From NCBI GenBank assembly GCA_013694825.1, contig JACDBR010000297.1, positions 1 through 5,935 on the forward strand: a stretch of DNA of 5,935 nucleotides. The letters run 5' to 3'. A program made the position numbers and the translations under genes. The notes beneath the pieces are model-generated. The model was not told where the DNA came from. It saw only the letters and a program-made list of their open reading frames with translations, and made no database searches. This document shows, piece by piece, positions 1 through 5,935 of the stretch (the stretch's first letter is position 1; each line of letters opens with the position of its first letter). This DNA is from Solirubrobacterales bacterium (GTDB lineage Bacteria; Actinomycetota; Thermoleophilia; Solirubrobacterales; 70-9).

Positions 1-2
1 GG

Positions 3-1157
3 CTGGGCGAGCGAGTCGCGGTGCTCGACCCGCGCCAGGTCTCGGCGGACGGCCTGATCGCCGCCGCCGACCTAGTCTGCGTGGCCACGGGCGGTCCCAA
101 GCCGGCCCCCTGGATCGTGCGCCAGGCGCTGGCGTCCGCGACCGTCCCGGTCGTCTCGCAGATCCCGCTCTACGAGGAGCTGACCGGCGACGGGGAGCGC
201 GGTCTTCAGTTCCCGACCGGCGACTTCCTGACGCTCGCCGGTCAGCTCGAGCGGCTCGTCGCAGACCCCGAGCTGCGCGAGCGCCTCGCCGCCCGCGGTC
301 CCGCCGCCGTGCTCGACTGGCCGGGCTTCACCGATCGGCTCGAGTGGATCTACCGCGATCTCGTCTCGCGTCGCCACGACTCCGCCGGCAGGGTGGCGGT
401 CGCCAGGCGCCTTGCGGGAAGAGAGTCGATTCACGTCGATCTCCACATGCACACCGATCATTCGCCCGACTGCGCGACGCCGATCGACGTCTTGCTCGAG
501 ACCGCCAAGGATCGCGACCTTGGGGCGATCGCGATCACCGATCACAACGTGATCTCCGGAGCGCTCGAGGCGCGCGAGCAGGCACGGCGGATCGGCGGGA
601 TCGAGGTGATCGTCGGAGAGGAGATCAAGACCGCCGAGCAGGGTGAGGTGATCGGGCTCTTCCTCGAGGAGCTGATCCCTCGCGGGATGACGATGGCCGA
701 GACGATCGCCGCGATCCGCGAGCAGGACGGGCTGGTCTACGTGCCGCATCCGTTCGATCGCTTCCACTCCGTTCCCGACTACGAGCATCTGCTCTCGATC
801 GTCGAGCAGATCGACATCCTCGAGGTCTTCAACCCACGCGTTGCTTTCTCGGCCTTCAACGAGGAGGCGGAGCGCTTCGCCGCCAAGTATCGGATCGTCC
901 CGGGCGCCGGCTCGGACAGCCATGTCGCTCAGGGGCTCGGCAGCGTGATGATCAAGCTGCCGCGCTTTGAGGGCCCGCAGGAGTTCCTCGAGGCGATGCG
1001 AGAAGCCGACATCGTTCGAAAGCACCGCAACCTGGTCTATGTCCAAGCGCTCAAGTTCGTACAGACGAACACTCGGCCCAAGGCCCCCCGCACGGCCCGT
1101 CCCGGCCGGCCCGCGCGCCCGGTGCGCGGAGGCCGCATCGCGCGGAGCAAGCGTTGA
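3..1157 (+). CDS. Glycosyltransferase (GT4-like, C-terminal part) fused to a PHP-domain phosphoesterase; 5' partial
   Basis: The reading frame is open to the left edge (in frame from base 3), so the N-terminus is missing; the GTG at 21 is probably internal. Residue numbers below count from that GTG. Residues 1-115 resemble the nucleotide-sugar-binding end of GT4/GT-B transferases: a conserved Pro/Glu loop (VPVVSQIPLYEEL), then a GLQFPTGD turn and a helix ending LVADPELRERLAARG. Residues ~138-345 form a PHP domain with the metal-ligand motifs in order: HMH (444-452), TDHN (537-548), GEE (615-623), PHP (744-752) and GSDSH (909-923). The order resembles TrpH/YciV-type phosphoesterases. PHP enzymes use a multinuclear metal centre to hydrolyse phosphoesters; the substrate here is unknown. 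The last ~27 residues are a basic Pro/Arg/Ala tail. A role in envelope glycan or glycolipid metabolism is inference only. The PHP call is strong; the glycosyltransferase call is moderate because only its end is visible. Confidence 0.85.
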   Translation: MGERVAVLDPRQVSADGLIAAADLVCVATGGPKPAPWIVRQALASATVPVVSQIPLYEELTGDGERGLQFPTGDFLTLAGQLERLVADPELRERLAARGPAAVLDWPGFTDRLEWIYRDLVSRRHDSAGRVAVARRLAGRESIHVDLHMHTDHSPDCATPIDVLLETAKDRDLGAIAITDHNVISGALEAREQARRIGGIEVIVGEEIKTAEQGEVIGLFLEELIPRGMTMAETIAAIREQDGLVYVPHPFDRFHSVPDYEHLLSIVEQIDILEVFNPRVAFSAFNEEAERFAAKYRIVPGAGSDSHVAQGLGSVMIKLPRFEGPQEFLEAMREADIVRKHRNLVYVQALKFVQTNTRPKAPRTARPGRPARPVRGGRIARSKR

Positions 1158-1166
1158 TGCAGGCGG

Positions 1167-1178
1167 TGCCGCGCGGCA
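1167..1178. repeat. 12-bp perfect palindrome between two genes
   Basis: The sequence TGCCGCGCGGCA is its own reverse complement. It lies 9 bp after the stop of the glycosyltransferase-PHP gene and about 60 bp before the ATG of the glycosylase-like gene. It could be a dyad operator or part of a transcript-end structure. It has no loop and no T-run, so it is not a standard terminator, and short GC-only palindromes are expected by chance in DNA this GC-rich. Confidence 0.2.
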
Positions 1179-1239
1179 GGAGCGACCGGCGGCCCGTCAA
1201 ACCTGAGTGAGCGCTCGCGCTTGTCGTGTGGGTGAAGAT

Positions 1240-1845
1240 ATGGCGACGACCGACGACGAGATCCGCGAGAAGTACCTCGAGCGCGCGATTCGCGAGCTTG
1301 GTCAACTGACCCATCGACTCCAGGAGTGCTCGCACTGCCCGCGTGGCAACCTGACGGCGGTGCTCGGCTCCGGTCATCCCCAGGCCGACATCATGCTGCT
1401 CAAGTACGCGCCCGTTGCGGCCGAGGTCGAGGAGGGCGTCGCCTTCTACGGTCGTGCCGGCAACGCGCTGATGAAGAGCTTCAAGCGGCTTGGCATCGAC
1501 CCGCTCGCGATCTACGGGACGCTCTGCGTCAAGTGCCCGCTCGCCGAGCCGTCGCTGGCCGCCGACGAGTGCGTCGAGCGAGTCGTCGAGGAGATCGCGA
1601 TCGTCAATCCGCGGATGATCGTCGTGATGGGAGAGCGCGCGCTCGAGACGCTGAACGAGCTCGAGCTGCCGCTCGGACGCCGGCTCGAGGCCGAGCCCGG
1701 CGAGCTCCAGTCCCTGACCCCGTCGATCGAGGCGCTCTACACACCCGACATCGACGATTCGCTCGACTCCGAGCTCTCCAAGCGCGAGTTCTGGGCCGCC
1801 TTCCGGGTGCTCGGCGAGTGGTACTCGGAGCTGCCGCCCTACTAG
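1240..1845 (+). CDS. Uracil-DNA glycosylase superfamily protein (family 4-like), with degenerate catalytic motifs
   Basis: This 201-residue protein has the layout of family 4 (thermophilic UDGa-type) uracil-DNA glycosylases, which normally remove uracil from DNA and carry a [4Fe-4S] cluster. Four cysteines sit where cluster ligands are expected: C30 and C33 (CSHC), C99 (VKC) and C111 (DEC). The AFYGRAG stretch (68-74) matches the family's PFVGRAG, and NPRMIVVMGERAL (123-135) matches the usual P-x-x-I-V-x-L-G strand. The catalytic positions are changed: the family GEAPG loop reads KYAPV (55-59), the asparagine just before VKC is replaced, and the late HPS motif appears as TPD (168-170). Uracil-excision activity is therefore doubtful; a structural or nucleic-acid-binding role is possible. 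ATG 1240 is preferred because GGTGA (1231-1235) lies just upstream; an in-frame GTG at 1207 would add 11 residues but has no visible ribosome-binding site. The gene ends in a 4-bp overlap with the convergent methyltransferase gene. Confidence 0.8.
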   Translation: MATTDDEIREKYLERAIRELGQLTHRLQECSHCPRGNLTAVLGSGHPQADIMLLKYAPVAAEVEEGVAFYGRAGNALMKSFKRLGIDPLAIYGTLCVKCPLAEPSLAADECVERVVEEIAIVNPRMIVVMGERALETLNELELPLGRRLEAEPGELQSLTPSIEALYTPDIDDSLDSELSKREFWAAFRVLGEWYSELPPY

Positions 1846-3188
1846 CTTCGCTCGAGCAGCGCCACGCACTCGACGTGCGGGGTCTGCGGGAACATATCCA
1901 CCGGCTGGGCTGAGATCAACGCGTAGCCGGCCTCGCCGAGCTGGGCGGCGTTGGGAGCCAGCGTCGTGGGGTTGCAGGAGACGTAGACGATTCGCTTCGC
2001 CCCACACTCGATCACGCGGCGCACGACCTTCGCCGACAGCCCGGCGCGGGGAGGGTCGATCACGACGACGTCGGCGCGACCCGCCTCCTCGATCAGCGGC
2101 CGCAGCCCGAGCCGGGCGTCAGCCTTCCGAAAATGGACGTTCGCGATCTCGTTGCGCGTCGCGTTCGCCTCGGCGTCGATGATCGCGTCTGCCACCGCCT
2201 CGACCCCCCAGACCTCGCCCGCCAGGCGGGCGAGCGAGAGTGCGATCGTCCCGATGCCGCAGTAGAGATCGAAGACACGCTCGGTGCCCTGGAGGTCCGC
2301 GGTCTCGGCCACGATCGCATAGAGGCGCTCGGCCATCTCGGTGTTGGTCTGCAGGAAGGCGTTGGGGGAGACTCGGTAGCCCAGGCCGCCGATCTCCTCG
2401 GTCAGGTACTCGGCGCCCAGCAGGCCCGTCGGGCCGTCGGTCCCGCCGCCCGGGCCGGCGACGATCGTGTGCAGGTCGACCGGCGGGCGCGGGATCTCCG
2501 CCTCCGAGGTGACCAGGCGGGTTTGAAGCTCGCCCGTGCGGCGGCCCTCACGGACGACCAGGTTGCGAAGCACCCCCTGGTGGACGTTGGGGTCGTAGGA
2601 CTCGAGGCCGTGGAGCGCCGCCCAGTCGCGAACGTCGTTGCGGGCGTGGTTGTTGGCCTCCGAGGCGAGATGACAGTCATCGACGTCGACCACCTCACGC
2701 CAGCTGCCGCGACGGTGGAAGCCGAGCCAGGGCTCGCCGCCGGGCGAGCGCCCGAACGAGTACTCGAGCTTGTTGCGATAGCGCCAGGTCTCGGCTGCGG
2801 TGACGATCGGGCGCAGCTCGAAGCCCTCGAGGCCGCCGAGCCGGCGCAGCGCGTCCTCGACGCCAGCCTGCTTCTCGGCGAGCTGGCGCTCGTAGGCGAG
2901 TCCTTGCCAGGGCGCTCCCGGGCAGGGCTCGCCGGCGTGAACGCAAACGTCGGCGAGCCGCTCGGGAGATGGGCGAAGCAGCTCGACGACGGAGGCCTCG
3001 GCGTAGCTTCGCTTCGGCTTCGAGATCCGAGCACGAACCAGGTCGCCGGGCAGCCCGCCATTGACGAAGACGACATATCCGTCGCGACGCGCGACGCCGC
3101 GACCGCCCTGGGCGAGCGAGTCGACCTCGAGCTCGAGCTCGGCGCCCCGATGCGGACGCTTGGACGGGGTCGTGGCCGGTCGGCTCAT
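1842..3188 (-). CDS. RNA (uracil-5-)-methyltransferase, TrmA/RlmD (RumA) family, with TRAM domain
   Basis: This class I SAM-dependent methyltransferase should methylate C5 of a uridine in rRNA or tRNA. Numbering is from the possible GTG at 3191 (449 residues); the adjacent ATG at 3188 is taken as start. Residues ~16-72 are a TRAM RNA-binding domain. The catalytic domain has FLQTNT with Q281, SAM motif I DLYCGIG (308-314), IDPPRAG (378-384), the nucleophile loop VSCNPTTLA with C406, and the C-terminal PHVEC with base E441. All the expected catalytic residues are present. Cysteines C83, C90 and C173 resemble RumA iron-sulfur ligands, but the usual CGGC is CPGA, so one ligand appears lost. The choice between rRNA (U1939 or U747 type) and tRNA U54 cannot be made from sequence alone, so no symbol is given. 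No good Shine-Dalgarno is seen: GGAG (3194-3191) is only 2 bp from the ATG. It diverges from the gene at 3250 and ends tail to tail with the glycosylase-like gene. Confidence 0.92.
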   Translation of the reverse strand: MSRPATTPSKRPHRGAELELEVDSLAQGGRGVARRDGYVVFVNGGLPGDLVRARISKPKRSYAEASVVELLRPSPERLADVCVHAGEPCPGAPWQGLAYERQLAEKQAGVEDALRRLGGLEGFELRPIVTAAETWRYRNKLEYSFGRSPGGEPWLGFHRRGSWREVVDVDDCHLASEANNHARNDVRDWAALHGLESYDPNVHQGVLRNLVVREGRRTGELQTRLVTSEAEIPRPPVDLHTIVAGPGGGTDGPTGLLGAEYLTEEIGGLGYRVSPNAFLQTNTEMAERLYAIVAETADLQGTERVFDLYCGIGTIALSLARLAGEVWGVEAVADAIIDAEANATRNEIANVHFRKADARLGLRPLIEEAGRADVVVIDPPRAGLSAKVVRRVIECGAKRIVYVSCNPTTLAPNAAQLGEAGYALISAQPVDMFPQTPHVECVALLERS

Positions 3189-3234
3189 CACTCCATAGTG
3201 GCAGCGAGCGGCGCGTGCGAGAGATGGAGGGTTC

Positions 3235-3240
3235 TAACGT
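3235..3240 (+). promoter_or_regulatory. Possible -10 element (TAACGT) for the gene at 3250
   Basis: TAACGT matches the TANNNT -10 pattern common in actinobacteria. A start site about 7 bp downstream would fall at ~3247, within 3 bases of the ATG at 3250, implying a leaderless or nearly leaderless mRNA. This would explain why the best purine run, GGAGGG at 3226-3231, is too far from the ATG (18 bp) to serve as a ribosome-binding site. No convincing -35 element is seen. The AACGTT palindrome (3236-3241) overlaps it. Confidence 0.2.
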
Positions 3241-3249
3241 TCCCCGAAG

Positions 3250-3725
3250 ATGGAGCAGACGGAGGTCAACCCCAGGGGCCGGCTGATCCTCGCCGCCGTC
3301 CTTGCCGTAGCGCTGATCGCTGCGGTGATCGGGTTCGCCGTGATCGGCGGCGAGCAAGAGGTGGCGATCGCCGACGCCGACCCCGAGTGCGTCGAGAGCT
3401 GGAACTCCGACCCGGAGGCGGTCCGGCTCGGTCGCCACCAGTACTTCGGCCACGACTACACGAGCGTCGAGGTCACGCGACTGACCGAGGACGGGACCGC
3501 TGAGGCCGAGGACCCGGAGGGGGCGTGTGCGCGGTCGTCTTCGCCGCCCAGGCGCTAGATCCTGAACCTCCCGCCGCGGCTCTGGTCCTGCTGCAGGACG
3601 CCTGGACGCCGCTGAGCGGCCTGCCGACGGTCTCCGAGATTCGGCTGAGCGAGCTTCAATCCGGTGCCAACCTCAATTCCAACGCGACGATGGAGCGAGG
3701 CGGCGAGATCGATCCGACCGGCTAG
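3250..3725 (+). pseudogene. Small membrane-anchored protein of unknown function, split by a one-base frameshift
   Basis: I do not recognise the family. The first frame (ATG 3250, stop 3556-3558) starts with a short cytoplasmic stretch, one hydrophobic segment at residues ~12-33 (rich in Ala, Val, Leu, Ile), then an acidic region that should lie outside the membrane and includes C47 in PECVESW. From about 3525 the natural continuation, beginning VCAVVFAAQALDPEP, is in the next frame, which stays open to the TAG at 3723-3725 with GC-rich third positions. That second frame has a TGA at 3501-3503, so the switch must lie between 3504 and 3555; the run of five Gs at 3519-3523 is the likely site. 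Restoring one G would give a 158-residue protein with a second cysteine at ~94, possibly paired with C47. The cause could be a true mutation or a homopolymer sequencing error. The gene diverges from the RNA methyltransferase gene across 61 bp. Confidence 0.65.
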
Positions 3726-3844
3726 CGACTGCTCCGGGCATGCCGGTGGCGCCGCATGAGCGGCACGCTGGCGACGGGGGCCAACCGGCGCATTCGCAGG
3801 CCCGAAGTGATTCCATCCTGAATGCTTGTCAGAGGCCGGGATTT
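3726..3844. other. Intergenic region with one weak hairpin
   Basis: Between the frameshifted small gene and the exported-protein gene I find no RNA gene and no clear promoter. The only structure is a short hairpin, GCCGC at 3751-3755 pairing with GCGGC at 3760-3764 around an ATGA loop. It lacks a T-run and is weak evidence for a terminator. A promoter for the downstream gene would be expected here but matches no consensus I can defend. Confidence 0.25.
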
Positions 3845-3850
3845 GGAGGG
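3845..3850 (+). promoter_or_regulatory. Ribosome-binding site that fixes the start of the exported-protein gene
   Basis: GGAGGG lies 4 bp before ATG 3855. This selects ATG 3855 over the in-frame ATG at 3822, which has no comparable site and would put eleven extra residues, several charged, in front of an otherwise ideal signal peptide. Confidence 0.75.
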
Positions 3851-3854
3851 ACGC

Positions 3855-5864
3855 ATGCGAGACCGAGTGACGCGATTCGTGCTGGTGGTCGCGGCGATGC
3901 TGGGAGCCTCGCTCGGCATCACCGCCGTCGCGCAGGCCGGCCACGGACTGCTCGATCACCCTGCTCAGCCATTCGCCCCGCAGGCGCCCATCTCGACCGA
4001 GGTCAACTCCGGCGGCAAGGGTGCCAACTGGGAGCTGATCGACACGATCGTCACGGGCAATCCGCATACCGACCTCGACTTCTTCCGCCAGGGCAACACC
4101 ACGTACGCCTCCGTCGGGACGCTTGGCGCCGGCCCCAACAGCGGCGGGCAGACGATCGTCCAGCTGAAGAAGGGCAAGAAGATCAATCCCCGGCTGGTCA
4201 CGGCGCACCCGTCGGCGAGCTGTATCAGCAACGCAGGGGACGCGCTCGGCCTCCAGCACGACGTCGAGGCGACTCCCAAGTCGGGCGGCCTGCTCAACGC
4301 CCGCAACCCGTTCGCCGAGCGCAGCCGGACGCAGCTCCTGATCGACGCCACCGACGCCCCCGGCCGCTGCCACGACCAGGGCGAGTTCGGAGTCCTCGGG
4401 GCTCCGCAGGGCGGGCTCGAGATCGTCGATGTCACCGATGTCGAGGACCCGGTCGAGATCGGCCTGACCAGCCACATCGGCGAGTCGCACACGGTCAACA
4501 TCGACCCCAAGCGCCCCCATATCGCCTACTCGGTGACGTCCGACCTCGTGAGCGTGAACGAGAACGGAAAGCGCGAGAACACCGACCCCAACGACTCCGA
4601 CGCCTTCGACCTCGACGGCTTCGAGGTCGTCGACATGAGCTCGTGCATGAACTTCCCACAGGGCCTCTCGAATATGCAGAAGCGCAACCGCTGCAGGCCC
4701 GAGGTCTACCGCTACCGCTACCCGACCACCAAGCTCTCGCTCGGCCACACGCTCCAGACCGGCGTCTACGGCTGCCACGAGCTCGAGGTCTACCCGTCGG
4801 ACCTGCTGACCTGCGGTTCCGGAAGCGCGCTGATCGGGCTCGACATGAGCCGAGCCTTCGATGACAACGGAACGCCGAACGACTACAGCGACGACACGCC
4901 GCGCGGCAAGCCGCTTCCCTGCACCCGCCGCGCCAGCACCTCGCTGTCTACGGCGACGGGGGCGATGATCACCGACTGCGTCAACGGCAAGGGCGCCGGC
5001 GACGACGACCTGACGGTCGCCAAGTGGCTGAAGGGCAAGACCCAGAAGCTGCGGGGAGTGCGCTGGGTCGGCAGCGTCCACCACCAGGGCCGCGGCGCCG
5101 GGGGGCCCAACCCGGCCTTCAACTCCCAGCAGGACATCGACTTCAACCACGAGGCTGAGCTGAGCGCCTCGGGTCGGTTCCTGATCTCGAGCGACGAGCG
5201 CGGCGGCGGAGTGGTCCCGCCCGGCGCCGGCTGCAACCAGACGAATTTCAACCTCGGCAACGGCGGGCTGCACTTCTACCGCTTCGACCGTCTCAAGCGA
5301 GCCTTCCCCGAGAGCCCGAAGGAAGCGTTCAAGGCCTACGCGCGAAAGCGCCAGAACAAGAAGAGCGCCAATACGCCGAAGGCGATCTACCGCACTCCCG
5401 TCCGCACCCAGCCCCAGGAGACGCTGTGCACGGCGCACGTCTTCCAGCAGATTCCCGGCCAGAACCGGATCTTCATGGGCTGGTACTCGCAGGGCACGCA
5501 GGTGGTCGACTTCCGCGAGCGGCGCGACGGCACGCTCAAGTTCCGAAATTCCGGCTACTTCATCCCCGAGAACGCGAACACCTGGGTCTCGCACATCTTC
5601 GACGTGAAGAAGCGCAAGAACGGCAAGTACACGTACTTCGGGGCCACCGGCGACTTCAACCTCGGAGCGGCCGGACGCAGCGCAATCGACATCTACAAGG
5701 TGACGCTGCCCGCGCCGCCGAAGCCGGCGGCGCCGTTCCGAAGCGATTGCCGCGGCGGTCGCGCGACGCTGATTCAGGACAGCCGCGGGCGGCCGTACAG
5801 CTCGAAGGCGGACTGCCTCGATGAGGCGGTCAAGCTGCGCAAGAACAAGCGCGGCCGGAACTAG
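3855..5864 (+). CDS. Exported LVIVD/beta-propeller-like protein, Cys-rich, function unknown
   Basis: This is a 669-residue protein. The N-terminus is a classic signal peptide: basic MRDRVTR, a hydrophobic core (8-25), then AQA with likely cleavage after A28. The mature part has twelve cysteines, an even number consistent with disulfides outside the cell. Residues ~186-203 (GGLEIVDVTDVEDPVEIG) match the LVIVD-repeat pattern, in which a strand ending in IVDV is followed by a Pro turn. HTVNIDPKRPHIAYSV follows, and QGTQVVDF (from residue 546) resembles a later blade, so a beta-propeller fold is likely. DDNGTPNDYSDD (4860-4895) looks like a Ca-binding loop. Charged low-complexity stretches (KKGKK, KRQNKK) and a basic C-terminus are present, with no membrane anchor or sortase signal. 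LVIVD proteins are mostly uncharacterised surface or secreted proteins, so the role is unknown. It is probably transcribed alone and ends before tandem hairpins. Confidence 0.8.
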   Translation: MRDRVTRFVLVVAAMLGASLGITAVAQAGHGLLDHPAQPFAPQAPISTEVNSGGKGANWELIDTIVTGNPHTDLDFFRQGNTTYASVGTLGAGPNSGGQTIVQLKKGKKINPRLVTAHPSASCISNAGDALGLQHDVEATPKSGGLLNARNPFAERSRTQLLIDATDAPGRCHDQGEFGVLGAPQGGLEIVDVTDVEDPVEIGLTSHIGESHTVNIDPKRPHIAYSVTSDLVSVNENGKRENTDPNDSDAFDLDGFEVVDMSSCMNFPQGLSNMQKRNRCRPEVYRYRYPTTKLSLGHTLQTGVYGCHELEVYPSDLLTCGSGSALIGLDMSRAFDDNGTPNDYSDDTPRGKPLPCTRRASTSLSTATGAMITDCVNGKGAGDDDLTVAKWLKGKTQKLRGVRWVGSVHHQGRGAGGPNPAFNSQQDIDFNHEAELSASGRFLISSDERGGGVVPPGAGCNQTNFNLGNGGLHFYRFDRLKRAFPESPKEAFKAYARKRQNKKSANTPKAIYRTPVRTQPQETLCTAHVFQQIPGQNRIFMGWYSQGTQVVDFRERRDGTLKFRNSGYFIPENANTWVSHIFDVKKRKNGKYTYFGATGDFNLGAAGRSAIDIYKVTLPAPPKPAAPFRSDCRGGRATLIQDSRGRPYSSKADCLDEAVKLRKNKRGRN

Positions 5865-5880
5865 GCGTTACGGAGGAGAG

Positions 5881-5897
5881 CGGCCCGAGGTGGGCCG
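5881..5897 (+). repeat. Short hairpin after the exported-protein gene
   Basis: CGGCCC (5881-5886) pairs perfectly with GGGCCG (5892-5897) around a 5-base loop, 16 bp past the stop codon. It stands just upstream of a longer hairpin, and the two may act together in ending transcription. Confidence 0.4.
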
Positions 5898-5903
5898 GGA
5901 GAG

Positions 5904-5930
5904 ACCGCCGGCTTCGGCCGAGCCGGCGGT
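5904..5930 (+). terminator. Probable intrinsic terminator, strong hairpin without a T-run
   Basis: ACCGCCGGCT (5904-5913) and AGCCGGCGGT (5921-5930) form a perfect 10-bp, very GC-rich stem around a 7-base loop, 39 bp past the stop codon. Only a weak TTGATC follows, so this is not a canonical U-tailed terminator. U-poor hairpins at gene ends have been described in actinobacteria. It could also serve a convergent gene beyond the window. Confidence 0.55.
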
Positions 5931-5935
5931 TGATC

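Noticed and set aside
72..1046. 324-codon minus-strand open frame opposite the PHP gene
   Set aside because: The plus strand encodes ordered PHP metal-binding motifs. The minus product is Arg/Asp/Leu-rich without recognisable domains.
1207..1239. GTG 1207 as the start of the glycosylase-like gene
   Set aside because: No ribosome-binding site precedes it and the eleven extra residues add no family feature. ATG 1240 has GGTGA close upstream.
1051..2007. 318-codon minus-strand open frame across the glycosylase-like gene
   Set aside because: It overlaps two genes with strong family motifs on their own frames and shows none itself.
2133..3503. 456-codon plus-strand open frame opposite the RNA methyltransferase
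   Set aside because: The minus strand carries the complete TRAM and methyltransferase motif set. The plus frame is compositionally biased and also runs through the divergent promoter gap into the next gene.
3516..3531. Programmed -1 ribosomal frameshift in the small membrane-protein gene
   Set aside because: The in-frame heptamer G GGG GCG does not allow both tRNAs to re-pair after slipping, and I see no clear downstream hairpin or upstream Shine-Dalgarno-like stimulator at proper spacing. Mutation or a homopolymer error is simpler.
3555..5594. 679-codon open frame on the minus strand across the exported-protein gene
   Set aside because: The plus strand has a ribosome-binding site, signal peptide, patterned cysteines and LVIVD-like motifs. 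The minus frame gives a repetitive Val/Ala/Arg/Asp/Leu-rich product without motifs, as expected opposite a GC-rich gene.
1..5935. A new multi-gene defence or biosynthetic system, CRISPR array, tRNA or mobile element
   Set aside because: No direct-repeat array, transposase, integrase, cloverleaf-like segment or coherent effector/sensor gene set was found. The genes lie in mixed orientations with unrelated roles.

Overview
The window is GC-rich, gene-dense bacterial chromosome. The coding regions favour G or C at the third codon position, use GTG as well as ATG starts, and rely on short or absent leaders. This fits a high-GC actinobacterium. The protein set and an unusual abundance of the tetramer GATC (about 27 copies in the first 1 kb by hand count) suggest a Thermoleophilia/Solirubrobacterales-type lineage, but that placement is inference and no rRNA marker is present. 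I see no mobile element, CRISPR array, tRNA or rRNA.

The left edge cuts a plus-strand gene (to 1157). It encodes the end of a GT4-type glycosyltransferase joined to a complete PHP metallo-phosphoesterase domain and a basic, Pro/Arg-rich tail. After an 82-bp gap comes a small uracil-DNA-glycosylase-superfamily protein (1240-1845). It keeps four cysteines placed like the iron-sulfur ligands of family 4 enzymes, but its catalytic motifs are altered. It converges on a minus-strand TrmA/RlmD-type RNA m5U methyltransferase (3188-1842), and the two stop codons share the palindrome CTAG.

A 61-bp divergent gap leads to a short membrane-anchored protein of unknown function (3250-3725). It is split by a one-base frameshift at or near a run of five Gs. 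After a further 129 bp comes the largest gene (3855-5864), a 669-residue exported protein with a clear signal peptide, twelve cysteines and LVIVD/beta-propeller-like segments. It is followed at the right edge by two tandem hairpins that probably form a terminator.

The genes do not form one obvious pathway. They look like ordinary housekeeping and cell-envelope genes in several short transcription units. No convincing new multi-gene system is visible. The best leads are the catalytically degenerate glycosylase, the glycosyltransferase-PHP fusion, the frameshifted small gene and the uncharacterised exported protein.
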